Shown here piece by piece: positions 12,561 to 23,580 of a stretch of DNA of 64,000 nt. This DNA is from Dastarcus helophoroides (lineage: Eukaryota > Arthropoda > Insecta > Coleoptera > Bothrideridae): contig CM053329.1 of NCBI GenBank assembly GCA_028583605.1, positions 18,123,955 through 18,187,954 on the forward strand, in the 5' to 3' direction. Numbering within the stretch: position 1 is the first letter of the stretch; each line of letters opens with the position of its first letter. The notes below the pieces were generated by a model. That model had not been told where the DNA came from. It saw only the letters and a list, made by a program, of their open reading frames with translations, and did no database searches. Made by a program: the position numbers and the translations under genes.

Positions 12561-13740
12561 AAACTCACTAAGTGAGATTAAATTTAAAATCTTCAAAAAA
12601 AAAACAAATTAAACTCATTTGTCGAATATTTGAAATTATTTCCGATTCTTTTTTCCAGCTTTTATAAACTTTTCATGAATTTTAAAACTAAATTTTGGAG
12701 ATTGAGCTTAAAACTTCAAAGTTAAATTTAAAATTTCAACTTCAAATTTGAATTATTTCAATTTCAACTTTTAAGATGAATAGGCAAAATCTACTCTTAA
12801 AATTTCTAGAAAACTCTAAATTTTTTTATTTTGTTGAATATTTCAAGCTTATTCTTGAAACTTGTGGGTTTATAGCTCTAAAAATTTAATCTAAAATGTA
12901 AATTTTTGAAAAAGAGAAATACCAGGATTAATTTCAACGTTGCTGGAAAAATCTTCTAATTTCGATTTTTTTCTTGAAAAATTTAAACTCAAACTTGAAA
13001 TTTTAAGTTTAACCATTCAATTTCAAGTTTACGTTTAAGGTGTATGGAATTATCCATAAAATTTCAACTTTAAAGAAGTAGAGACGAAAACACCGTTTCA
13101 TTTAAAAATGTTGGTAAAAAACTTATAATTTCATTTTTTTTTTCTCCAAAATTTCAAGTTTAAGCTTATAAGTTTGGAAATTTTAGGTTTAAATTTAGCA
13201 CGAGTGTGTATTTTTTGGGAAATTTTGAGTTTATTGTTCCAATTTCAAGTTTAAAGTCTAAATTTGTGGAATTTTTCTTAAAATTTTAACTTTAAAATCG
13301 AAAATGGTAAAATTTCGTCTTAATTTAAAATTTTTACACAATCTTTTACTTTCAAGTTTTCTGAAAATTTTAAGATTAAATTTCAAATTTCTTTGTTTCT
13401 TGAAATGTTGACCTTAAAGTCGAATTTTGTAAAATGCATCGTACCAGGATCGTATTGAATGTTTCGCTAACAATTTGGAAATTTCTAAATTTTTCTGAAA
13501 ATTTCAATTTTGTACAAGACAAGTTTAGGCTTGAAATTTGTCAGATTATTTTTGAAAGTTCGACTTAAATTACAGAACTTGGAAAAATTGAAGTCAAAAT
13601 TTCGAAATTTTTTCCAAAGCTTCATGTTTAGATTTCAATTTTCTATTATTATTTTTTTTAATTTTCGACGATGGAATCGAAATTTCGAGATTAAAATACA
13701 AAGATTCGAATATTAGCAATTTATTATTATGAATTCTAAG
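12561..13740. repeat. Degenerate AT-rich low-complexity DNA
   Basis: Words such as AAATTTCAAGTTTAA and GAAATTTT recur without a strict period. The 68-aa plus-strand frame (13510-13716) is Phe/Leu/Lys-rich and dismissed. Confidence 0.7.
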
Positions 13741-14050
13741 TTATGACATTTCGAATTTTAACTTCGCCCTGGAGGTTTTTTTGGGTTTTTATTCATGTTA
13801 ATGTTACTAAGGGTAGTTAAAGTTAATTAGTAAAGTATAAAAGCCAAATAAATTCAAATATTTTAATGCACTTTAATTCAAATTTCGAAATCTTAACAAA
13901 CCCAATGATTGGTTCAAATATTTTCAGATATCAAGAGGCATAAAAATGAAAATTTTAAATCATGGGAAATATCAAAAGAACATTAATTTCTGTCGGAATA
14001 TTGAGATAAAACTTTTTAAGAGACTTTTTTTGTCTCAGGCTATCTTAGAT
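13741..14050. other. Short unique AT-rich spacer
   Basis: This links the low-complexity block to the 16-bp minisatellite. No gene, repeat or RNA feature is seen. Confidence 0.5.
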
Positions 14051-16985
14051 TTATACGACCTTGAGTTCACGTGACATCCAAGTTCCTATGACTTTGAACT
14101 CACGCGACCTTGAGCTCACGCGACCTTGAACTCACGCGACGTTGAGCTCTCGCGACCTTAAGCTCATGCGGCCTTGAACTCGCTCAATCTTGGTTTCACG
14201 TGACTTTGAGCTCACGTGTCATTGAGCTCACGCGACCCTGAGCTCACGCGACTATGAGCTAACATGACCTTCAACTGAACTGACTTTGAATTTACGCCAC
14301 CTTAAACACACATAAGCTCCAGCTAATGTAACTCTTAAATACCCGTAACCTTGAGCTAACAACATCGTAAACTCGGGTGATCCTTAAACTCACATGGCGC
14401 TGGCCCAACGCAACCTTGATCACACGTGACCTTGAGCTCACGTGATTTTGGCCTAATACGACCTTGACCACACTTGACCTTGACCACACGTGACCTTGAA
14501 CAAACGTGACCTTAAGCTCACGTGACTTTGCCCTAACGGAAGCTTGACCACGCGTGACCTTAAATAATCGTGACCTTGAGCTCACATGACTTTGGTCTCA
14601 TGCGACCTTGACCTATGTGACCTTGATTATATGTGACCTTGAACAAACGTAACCTTGAGCTCACGTGATTTAAGCCTAACACGACCTTGACTCCGTGTGA
14701 CCTTTAACTAATGTGACCCTGAGTTCACGTGACTTTATTCTAGCTTGACCTTGACCGTACGTAACTTTGAACTAGCGTGACCTTGAACAAACGTGACCTT
14801 GAGCTCATGTGGCTTTGGCTTAATCCGACCTTGAACAAACGTGACCTTAAGCTCACGTGCCTTTGGCCTAACGCACCCTTGACCACACGTGACCTTGAAC
14901 AAAAGTGACCATGAGCTCACATGAATTTGGCTTAATGCAACCTTGAACACACGTGACCTTGAACTAACGTAACCTTAAGCTCACGTGACTTAAGCCTAAC
15001 ACGACCTTGACCACACGTGACCTTGAACAAACGTGACCATGAGCCCACATGAATTTGGCTTAATGCAACCTTGAACACACGTGACCTTGAACTAACGTAA
15101 CCTTGAGCTCACGTGACTGTAGCCTAACACGACCCTGACCACATGTGAACTTGAACTAACGTGGCCCTGAGTTTACGTGACTTTATTCTAGTATGACCTT
15201 GACCGTACGTAACCTTGAACTAACGTGACATTGAGCTCACGTGACTTTGGCCTAATCTGACTTTGAACAAACGTGACCTTGAGCTTACATGACTTTGGTC
15301 TAATGCGACCTTGACTTATGTGACCTTGACTATATGTGACCTTGAACAAACGTAACCTTGAGCTCACGTGATTTAATCCTAACACGACCTTGACTACATG
15401 TGACCTTGAACTAATGTGACCCTGAGTTCACGTGACTCTATTCTAGTTTGACCTTGACCGTACGTAACCTTGAACTAGCGTGACCTTGAACAAACGTGAC
15501 CTTGAGCTCATGTGGCTTTGGCTTAATCCGACCTTGAACAAACGTGACCTTAAGCTCACGTGCCTTTGGCCTAACGCGCCCTTGACCACACGTGACCTTG
15601 AACAAACGTAACCATGAGCCCACATGAATTTGGCTTAATGCAACCTTGAATACACGTGACCTTGAACTAACGTTACCTTGAACTAACGTAATCTTGAGCT
15701 CACGTGACTTTAGCCTTACACGACCTTGACCACATGTGACCTTGAACTAACGTGGCCCTGAGTTTACGTGACTTTATTCTAGTATGACCTTGACCGTACG
15801 TAACTTTGAACTAACGTGACACAGAGCTCACGTGACTTTGGCCTAATCTGACCTTGAACAAACGTGACCTTAAGCTTACGTGCCTTTGGACTAACGTGAC
15901 CTTGACCACACGTGACCTTGAACAAACGTGACCTTGAGCTCACATGACTTTGGTCTCATGCGACCTTGACTTAGGTGACCTTGACTATATGTGACCTTGA
16001 ACAAACGTAACCTTGAGCTCACGTGACCTAAGCTTAACACGACCCTGACTACATGTGACCTTGAACTAATGTGACCCGGAGTTCACGTGACTCCATTCTA
16101 GTATGACCTTGACCGTACATAACCTTGAACTAGCGTGGCCTTAAACAAACCTGACCTTGAGCTCATGTGACTTTGGCTTAATCCGACCTTGAACAAACGT
16201 GACCTTAAGCTCACGTGCCTTTGGCCTGCGCACCCTTGACCACACGTGACCTTGAACAAACGTGACCATGAGCCCACATGAATTTGGCTTAATGCAACCT
16301 TGACCACACGTGACTTTGAACTCACATAACCTTGAACTCACGTGACTTTAGCCTAACACGAACTTGACCACATGTGACCTTGAACTAACGTGACCCTGAG
16401 CTAACGTGACTCTATTCTAATACGACCTTGACCTACGTAACCTTGAGCTAACGTGACTTTGAGCTCATGTGGCTTTGGCTTACTTCGACCTCGAACAAAC
16501 GTGACCTTGAGCTCACGTGCCTTTGGCCTAATACGACCTTAACCGCATGTGACCTTGAACTAACGTGGCCCTGAACTTACGTGACTCTGTTCTAATATAA
16601 TTTTGATCGCACGTGACCTTGAACTAACGTGACCTTGAGCTCAGGTGCCTTTGGCCTGATACGACCTTGACCGCATGTGACCTTGAACTAACGTGGCACT
16701 GAGCTCACGTGACTCTGTTCTAATATGACCTTGACCGCACGTGACCTTGAACTAACGTGACCTTGAGCTCACATGACTTTGAGCCGATGCGACCCTGATC
16801 GCACGTGACCTTAAACTAACGTGATCCTTGAGCTCACGTGACTCGACCCCACGAGATCTTAGACATACGGGATCTTGAACCCACGTGAGCCCAATATCAT
16901 GTGATCTTGAGCTCACGTGGTTCTAAACTCTAGTGATCTTAACCTCGTTTTGATCTTGAACTGAAGTGACCTTATTTTCATGTGA
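14051..16985 (+). repeat. 16-bp minisatellite carrying TGACCTTGA and CACGTG
   Basis: The monomer is 16 bp, for example ACGTGACCTTGAGCTC, ACGTGACCTTGAACAA or ACGTGACTTTGGCCTA. TGACCTTGA is the reverse complement of TCAAGGTCA, the extended half-site bound by FTZ-F1/SF-1 and ERR-type receptors. Many junctions make TCACGTGA, a bHLH E-box. A variant block with TCTAG before a TGACCTTGACCG motif recurs near 14738, 15187, 15441, 15779 and 16097, at spacings close to multiples of 16, so a higher-order structure is superimposed. Several 60-97-aa minus-strand frames are periodic by-products with repeated Ser/Arg/Val/Lys patterns. Confidence 0.92.
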
Positions 16986-18470
16986 CAAATGAAATAACAA
17001 ATGTTTCGCCTTTCTCTCAATATTGACTTCTATTTAATATTTTCAATCTTTTCTCACAATTGCACTTGTTTCCGAAAATTTCGAGTTTTTTTTTGTAAAT
17101 TTTGACGTTCTTTGGTAAAGTCGATTTTATTGATTTAATTTGTTTTGAGAAATTCAACATTTTCCAATACGTCAACTTTTTCTTTAAAAAATTACAAAAT
17201 ATTTGTTTCGTAATCTTTTCTGAAAATTATACTTTTTCGAATGTTGCGACCATTAAATTATACTTTTTTTTTAAATTTCGGCTTCTTTTGAAAATTTTGA
17301 ATGAAAATTTGCACATACTTTTTTTCTTTAACTTGCGTCTTTTTAAACATTTTCGAATTTATACCGAAATTTTGGTTTTCTTTTTAAATATCTGCTTTCT
17401 TAAAAAATTTGACAATTCAAAATTCGAATTATGTTCTTAAATTCGATTTTTTTTTGAAAATTTCGAACATTTTCTGAAACAAAATTTGCTTTTTTAAAAT
17501 TTGGACTTTTTCGATATGACATGTGAATCTTTGTATTTTTGAAAATGTCGACTTTTTCGAAAATTCAGGTCACAAGAATGACACTTTTTGAAATTGCTGC
17601 TTTTTTGAATTTCTGATGGAATTTAGTTTTTTTGTTTTTTATAAATTCGGACTTTTTTTTAAATTCAATTTTTTTTTCGACCGTATAGGGTTGGCAAATA
17701 TCATGATATTTTAATAAATATCATATCAGGGGTATATATTAGATATTTTTCAGTTCTTTGATTTAATTTTTTAATTTTTCGATTAAATCCTGGAACATGG
17801 ACACAAGTTTCCTGGTTTTTTCCTTTCCAAGCAATTTCGTGGTTTGGAGTCAATTCAAAATTCGAAAACAATTCTTTCAGACCAAGAGTCAAAATTTCTA
17901 ATTTAAACCTTGTATTTTCTATTTCTTGGAAAATTTTTGACTTTAGAGTTAAAATTTTGAGAAAATAAAATCTTCAGACTAAATTCGAAATTTCAAAATC
18001 TAATTTATAGCATAAGTTTTCAATTTTCAAATTTAAACTTGAAAATTAATGGAATTTGCTTTAGAATTTCGGATCTTAAGGTAGAAGGACAAAAATTTCG
18101 AAAAAAAATTGAAACTTTAATTCTTTCGAAAAAATTCCTGTTTAAGTGTGAAATTTTAAGTTTGCAATTAAAATAAGCCCCGATGTTCTTTTTTAAAATT
18201 TCGAGTTGAAAGACACAATTTTGTGGAATACGAAAACCTAGGATTAAGACCATAATTTGGATTAAAAAGATTTAAAATTTTGAAATTTTCTGAAAACGTC
18301 AATTCTATACTTGAAATTTTTTGACTCATATTTAAATATTTCGACTTTAAAATCTGAATTTTAAAAAAGGCAAAATCAGTGTGGTTAAAATATTCAAACC
18401 TTCCCTATTTTATTTTTACTTTGAGATCCTTTTTGAGTCGTTTTGAATTTCACTTTTTTTTTAATTCTGG
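16986..18470. repeat. Degenerate T-rich then A-rich low-complexity DNA
   Basis: 16986-17690 is dominated by TTTTTCGAAAATTT-like words on the plus strand. 17900-18470 reads as the opposite polarity. The 112-aa frame 17102-17440 is Phe/Ile/Asn/Lys-rich and is considered spurious, as are the minus frames at 17701-17892 and 18020-18253. Confidence 0.65.
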
Positions 18471-19720
18471 CCTAACAAGCTTGGTTTGTAAGATATTTAA
18501 ATTATTATTGAAATAAATGAAATTATTTTCTTTTTTAAAAATCAGTTTTTGGAAACACGACTGCAAGATATTTAAAATTTTTAAAACTCCTTTCTTAAAT
18601 GCTCTGCAGAACTACAATTTGGTGAATTCTTCGAATTTGCCTCATAAACCTATTTTTCTAAGCCTCGAAGGCTTCTAAAATTTCACTTTGGCTAACGAAA
18701 TGTTTAAAGACAAAAGACCCACAATCTCTTAAATATTTCACCCTTTTAATTTACTCTTGGAAGCACACTCAAATTTGACAAAGTTTCTGGTATCATTTCA
18801 TTAATAAATTACAGCTTTTATCAACTTTTTAAACTTAATCTTCTTAAATGTAGGAATTTATCCAGGACATAAGTAGATGAATAAAATATTGCAATTAAGC
18901 AGCAGAAATTCATAGAAATAAAATGGTGAATGCACCATATTTACAATTTGAATTACATTTCGATAAATAAGCGAAAGTTGTTGTCGATTTTAGGGGCCAC
19001 AAGAGTACTAATATGTTAACAATGAAGTGGTGGATGCGCCAAATTACAATTTGATGAATTATTCAATTTTACTTATTAAACTTTTTGCTCTAAGCTACGA
19101 AGACTTGGAAAAGGTTACTGTGGCTAATACCAATTTGCAAACACCCAAAGTGGGCCACCTGTTCAATATTTGATACTTTTAATTTACTTGCCAACATCCC
19201 CAATAAACACAGATGAAGAAGTGTGACAGTCAAGGGGGTCAAAAAAAAACGCGAATTTGTGCCTTGTATGTTTAAGTTGGCGAGAAAGAAGCCATAACGG
19301 ACCCCCGGGAGCGGCCGAGAAGGAAAATGGCAGCGAGAAAGAAGGATAAAATTTCATTTCATCTTTATGTAGTTTCCGAGGTGTAACCAGCTCACATAAA
19401 TTTCGCAAGATACTGCCACCGCTACCGTGTGCATGTCCTCGCAAGGCAGATAAACACAATTTCTACCTTATCTGTCAATAATTAAGTTCGATATTTATTT
19501 TACGCTTTGCGGAATGAATCGAAAAGCTCTCCGGCTGTGATATTAAGTTTAAGCTAACGACAAGAATTCGAAGTGATTTTTATCGAATCGTCCGGAAACT
19601 GCTTACGTTGTTTCGAATCATAATAATAACTACAATATTCCTGAGCTAGTTTTAATCAGTAACGAGTTGAATGTTTTATCAAATATGATCAAGTATTTTA
19701 AAAACTTTTTTCCAATAATT
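18471..19720. other. Unique DNA with a diverged ~435-bp duplication and a GC island
   Basis: The segments around 18600-18770 and 19030-19190 align with many differences, sharing CTACAATTTGGTGAATT-like sequence, a TAAGC...CGAAG core and CTTTTAATTTACT, which indicates an old tandem duplication. At 19200-19450 the composition is GC-richer and the minus strand is open for 91 codons (19184-19459). I do not recognise the product and no strong splice sites frame it, so it is not called as a gene. Confidence 0.4.
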
Positions 19721-20345
19721 AATAATTGAAAAACTATATTAACAATAACAATTCCACAGTATTTCAAAGTATAAGGGGCTGGCATATTTTAGACACTATT
19801 AACAGGAAATAAAAGAAAATGAATAGTGACATGTCCACATATAATTTGTGAAATTGTTTATTCTTTTCATGTATATTTCTCTAAATAAAAATAACTCGAC
19901 ATCGTTTTTATGAATATGTTTATGAATAAAGAAAATTCCACAATTCCTTCAAAAAAGTATCGTATATTATAGGTATTGTGGAATTGTCTTTATCCATAAA
20001 CATATTCATAAAAAAATGTCAAGTTGCATTTATTCAGAAACATAAAGACAATTCCACAGTTCCTTCAAAAAAGTATCGTATATTATAGGAATTCTGGAAT
20101 TGTCTTTATCCTTTTTATGAATATTTTTACGAATAGACACTTCCACAATTCGTCAGAAATGTCACCGTTCATTTTGGTTAATTTCCTGTTAATATAGTTT
20201 TTTAAATATAACAATTCCATTTCCACAAGTCTTTGGATAATTGTGAAATGGTCCTTATTTATTTTATGAATAACAACTGAAATAATACACAATTTTAACT
20301 TTTTTTTATAATTCAAAAACTATATTAACAAAAAATAAAACAAAA
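19721..20345. repeat. Tandem hairpin elements with ATTCCACA/TGTGGAAT ends
   Basis: The inverted repeat 19898-20020 pairs a TTTTATGAATATGTTTATG arm with its complement about 60 bp later. A second, related hairpin follows at about 20030-20145. Both share the same central spacer, which includes TTCAAAAAAGTATCG. ATTCCACAAT and its complement occur throughout. This looks like a small non-autonomous fold-back (MITE-like) element in two tandem copies. Target duplications could not be fixed. Confidence 0.65.
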
Positions 20346-20774
20346 TGATTGGTAGCAATTTCACATTACTTATGCTAAGTTGTGGAGTCGCCATTATTCA
20401 TTTTCCTTGTTGTATTTCTCTTTGAAATTTGATTTATACTTCAAAAAGTTCACCGAAGTTCAATAATGCATCATCAAATGCCAAATAAATCTACTGAACG
20501 TTATTTGGAACACAAGACGGTTCTTTATTAAAATAAGAACTTAAAACTTCTAGAAAGTTAGTATTCAAGTACCTTATTGAACAAAGAGTTTTATGACATG
20601 AAACTGAATCCTTTGCCTGCTCTATTTTATTATCTAGGTTTTATGTGACCATCGACTTTCGTTCTTAATTCTAACGCACCTACAGGCTTGCCTCACCCGC
20701 GACCAGTTTTAGATTTCTAAACTAGTTTTATGCAATAAACATGGGGTGTAATATAGGGTTTAAACTTTCTCTTT
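20346..20774. other. Unique AT-rich intergenic DNA
   Basis: No repeat, RNA gene or credible reading frame is visible. Confidence 0.5.
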
Positions 20775-21119
20775 TTACGTTGGTTTTCCCTTCGTTGCAT
20801 CCCAGTCGAATTTTACGCAATTCACCAGCGACCACTTCCATCTGGTCTCCCGAATGCCACTTAGGTGGGGTGAGGTGAAACAGGACGATAAATAAAACGA
20901 AATAAGCAAGGCGAGGGTAACGCCGACCGGGGGGACAGGTGAATAGGAAAAGAGAAAATGGGCAATGTTTAGAAAAAGTACGATTGCTTCCAGTTCTGCC
21001 GCAATAAAGGCCATCCTGTAAAAACGATTGTTCTTCCGAAGGAAATCCTCCCTAATTTGATGGTTATCCGTCTTGTAGATCGACCTCAGCTTGTTCATAT
21101 TAAGGAGAGACGCGGGCCC
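20775..21119 (-). CDS. Candidate exon of unknown membrane-like protein
   Basis: On the minus strand a strong 3' splice site, a pyrimidine-rich tract ending TTTGTTTTCAG, ends at 21120. The exon would start at 21119 and is open in phase 0 for about 114 codons to a stop at 20775; the first ATG is at 21098. The translation has two hydrophobic stretches (around IVLFLNIAHFLF and VTLALLISFYL), separated by a Pro/Val-rich turn. A possible donor, CTG|GTGAAT, lies about 60 bp before the stop, so the exon may end earlier. The region is GC-richer than its surroundings. I do not recognise a family. A chance frame through a regulatory island is the main alternative. Confidence 0.3.
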   Translation of the reverse strand, partial: GPASLLNMNKLRSIYKTDNHQIREDFLRKNNRFYRMAFIAAELEAIVLFLNIAHFLFSYSPVPPVGVTLALLISFYLSSCFTSPHLSGIRETRWKWSLVNCVKFDWDATKGKPT

Positions 21120-21121
21120 CT

Positions 21122-21480
21122 GAAAACAAATAGATACAGATTAGATTGGGCCGTTTGGAAACAATGAGATATATGTAAGAACACTTGCTACAGCTGCTTT
21201 ATTACCTTGAATAAGACGTGGTCCCTGTATTCTAATATTAAACCTTTTTTGGGAGATGCATTTCTCTTTGTAACATTCTTTGTATGAACTTGTTAGATTT
21301 ATGACAAAAAAAAAAAACATTTTGATTTTTTATTTAATGGTGGATTTTTTCCAAGAAGCTTTTATGAGTAAAATATGATTGTTAAATGAATTGATGCCAT
21401 TATCTTGGTAGCTGACTACGTTAATAGAGTAAAATATTTAAATTCAGTTATGTAAAGGTGTGCTGATTTCATTTCCCTGT
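21122..21480. other. Unique AT-rich DNA (possible intron)
   Basis: This lies upstream, on the minus strand, of the acceptor at 21120. It contains only simple AT-rich sequence, and no further exon is evident. Confidence 0.4.
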
Positions 21481-22170
21481 TGTGAAATTATCGTTATTGA
21501 AGAATGAAAAAAATAACGCAATTCCACAACACTTCGAGATGATTGTGACTGATAAAATTCCGTAATTCTATTAACAAGTTCCATAATTCTCCTGAATTAT
21601 GGAATTCCTAATACATGACAATTCTACATTACATGGTATTGTGAAATTGTAATAATTCAAATTAATGATTAACGACAATTCAATAAGGCTTCAGAAATAT
21701 GTGGAATTGCCTTTATTCTCGATCTAACCAGTCATGAAAAGAAACACAATTCAAAAAATAATGACATTTCCACAAAAGGTAATCTGGAGTCTCCATAATT
21801 AATTTTGAAGCATTTCTTGTCATAATGTATGATAATTCCACAATATTTCTAAAGCAAGGATAATGATATAATGACATAACTTTTGTGGAATTGTCCCCAA
21901 TTTTTTCGAGGAATGGAATTGTCGTTATTCCTAAAATGAATTATGATAATTCCACATTACATGGTGGAATTTCATATTACATAGATTGTGGAATTGTCAC
22001 ATAGTGGAATTCCACATTACATAAACTGTGGAATCGTCATAATTCAGAAACCACATTAACCAGAATTAGATGATCAACGACAATTCCACAATACATTAAA
22101 AATGTTGTGGAACTGTCATTATTCACGTTATAATCAATCCTGAAAAGGAATGTGCTTCGTATTTTTATCT
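21481..22170. repeat. Cluster of ATTCCACA/TGTGGAAT inverted motifs
   Basis: AATTCCACA and its complement TGTGGAATT recur about every 30-80 bp in both orientations. The densest part, 21945-22035, repeats CCACATTACAT and TTGTGGAATTGTC. The motif matches the hairpins at 19.7-20.3 kb, so this is probably a degraded, expanded relative of that element. Confidence 0.6.
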
Positions 22171-23034
22171 CAATTTTGTCATTAATAAAGAAAAGTACTA
22201 CTGGTAGCGATGGTTCGCAGCAGCGTTCATTTATTTATTTGGCAGAGAGAATGAAGACTTCGAGTTAAGTTTAATTAGCAATGAACGGCGATGGCATTAC
22301 ATTTTATGGCTTGTAAGTGTATGTATTAATCTGAAATATTTCAACTTATTATTTATATGTTAGTACAAGAAAATATTCTATAATTGATACTTAAAGATAT
22401 AATTTACGAGCGTATTCATTTGAGGGATCCAATTTTGCATAATTTATAACGTCTTGTTTGGTGTTAATGACTTTTACGATATTTTTACATCGAAAACATA
22501 CTTAATCGAGACCAGCCAGCAAGTTGGATAAAAGGAAAGCAATTTAACGCGTAGTTAAAACCTCTGGATGCACATTCTCGTAATGAGTGTTCTAGTATCC
22601 TATCAGAAAACATGGATACATATTGTAATGAATGCTGATGAACTTTGTCGGCCACTAACCTTTTTTTAACCACTCGTTGTTTTTTTTTTCTTTAAGAAAG
22701 CATCGTTATCGCTGAGATTTTAGGTTAAATAAACATTCATGATACAGGCTGCCCAGTTATTTTCAATTAACGCCACTTACGAATTCCTTAAAATCGGTAA
22801 ATATTGTCAAACTTAACATCTACTGAAGCATCTAAAGATTGCCTTAAAAGCTAAAGTATCTAAAATCTTTTTCACAGAAATAATCACCTCGAGTAATTTT
22901 AGATCCTACTTTTGGGGTTTTGAAGATTTCCAAGTGATGTTAATTTTTAAGAATTATGTTTGGTTTTCAGAAAAACACTTCTTTAATAAAAAGGAAATGA
23001 CCTTTGGGAAAATAACTTAAAACCTATGTAAAAT
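22171..23034. other. Unique AT-rich DNA
   Basis: No gene is supported. The 62-aa minus-strand frame at 22485-22673 shows no domain or splice context. Confidence 0.45.
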
Positions 23035-23042
23035 ATAAATAA
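23035..23042. repeat. 8-bp target-site duplication, left copy
   Basis: ATAAATAA directly precedes the inverted terminus TAGGGTGGTCC and is repeated exactly at 26756-26763 after the other terminus. It fits the nTnnnnAn preference described for hAT elements. Confidence 0.8.
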
Positions 23043-23440
23043 TAGGGTGGTCCTTGTTTAGAAAATGTTCGAATTTTTTTCCACGATAGTCCTAAATCGG
23101 TTCCAAATATATAAAAAAAAATTCATGCCAAGTTATAGCTCTTAATTTTAATATCAACCCGGCCCCCGATAGCCAAAGTTTTAAATGGAAATAACATAGG
23201 AAAAGTTCTGTTAATACTTTGGAATTTTTTATCCCATAAACCAATAAACATATCATGTCGACAAATGATTATTTTTATAGAAAATTTACCGCTCTACAAA
23301 AAAGGTCTCTTGTGATTTTTGGCTAACTTGACTGGTTTAAAAGTTATTCGAGGTTAAAATAAAAGTTCTAGTCAATCTAATGGTTTTTTTCGTTTTTATC
23401 GTCATTTTATGATTCAAAAATGAAAAAAGAGTTATAATTT
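23043..23440 (+). repeat. Left terminal inverted repeat of the transposon
   Basis: It aligns with the reverse complement of 26356-26755 over its whole length with scattered substitutions. Shared landmarks include GGGTGGTCCTT, TCATGCCAAGTTATA, GCCCCCGATAGCCAAAG-like sequence and TTTACCGCTCTACAAAAAAG. Similarity stops just after GTTATAATTT. Confidence 0.9.
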
Positions 23441-23580
23441 ATATTTCAAACGAATTTTCTTACCTTGACGTATGCTCTGAAAGAAAAGTATTAATGAATT
23501 GAAAAAATTTATTATTAAAATTTCAATGACTTGAAAGAAAATACCAATATTATCATTTTTTTTTTTTTAATCACATACTT

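Noticed and set aside
14292..16341. Ser/Arg/Val-rich minus-strand ORFs, possibly a repeat protein
   Set aside because: A 16-bp unit does not preserve frame from copy to copy. The frames are broken and overlap in different phases, so DNA-level repetition is the better explanation.
17102..17440. 112-aa plus-strand ORF
   Set aside because: Dominated by Phe, Ile, Asn and Lys in T-rich low-complexity DNA.
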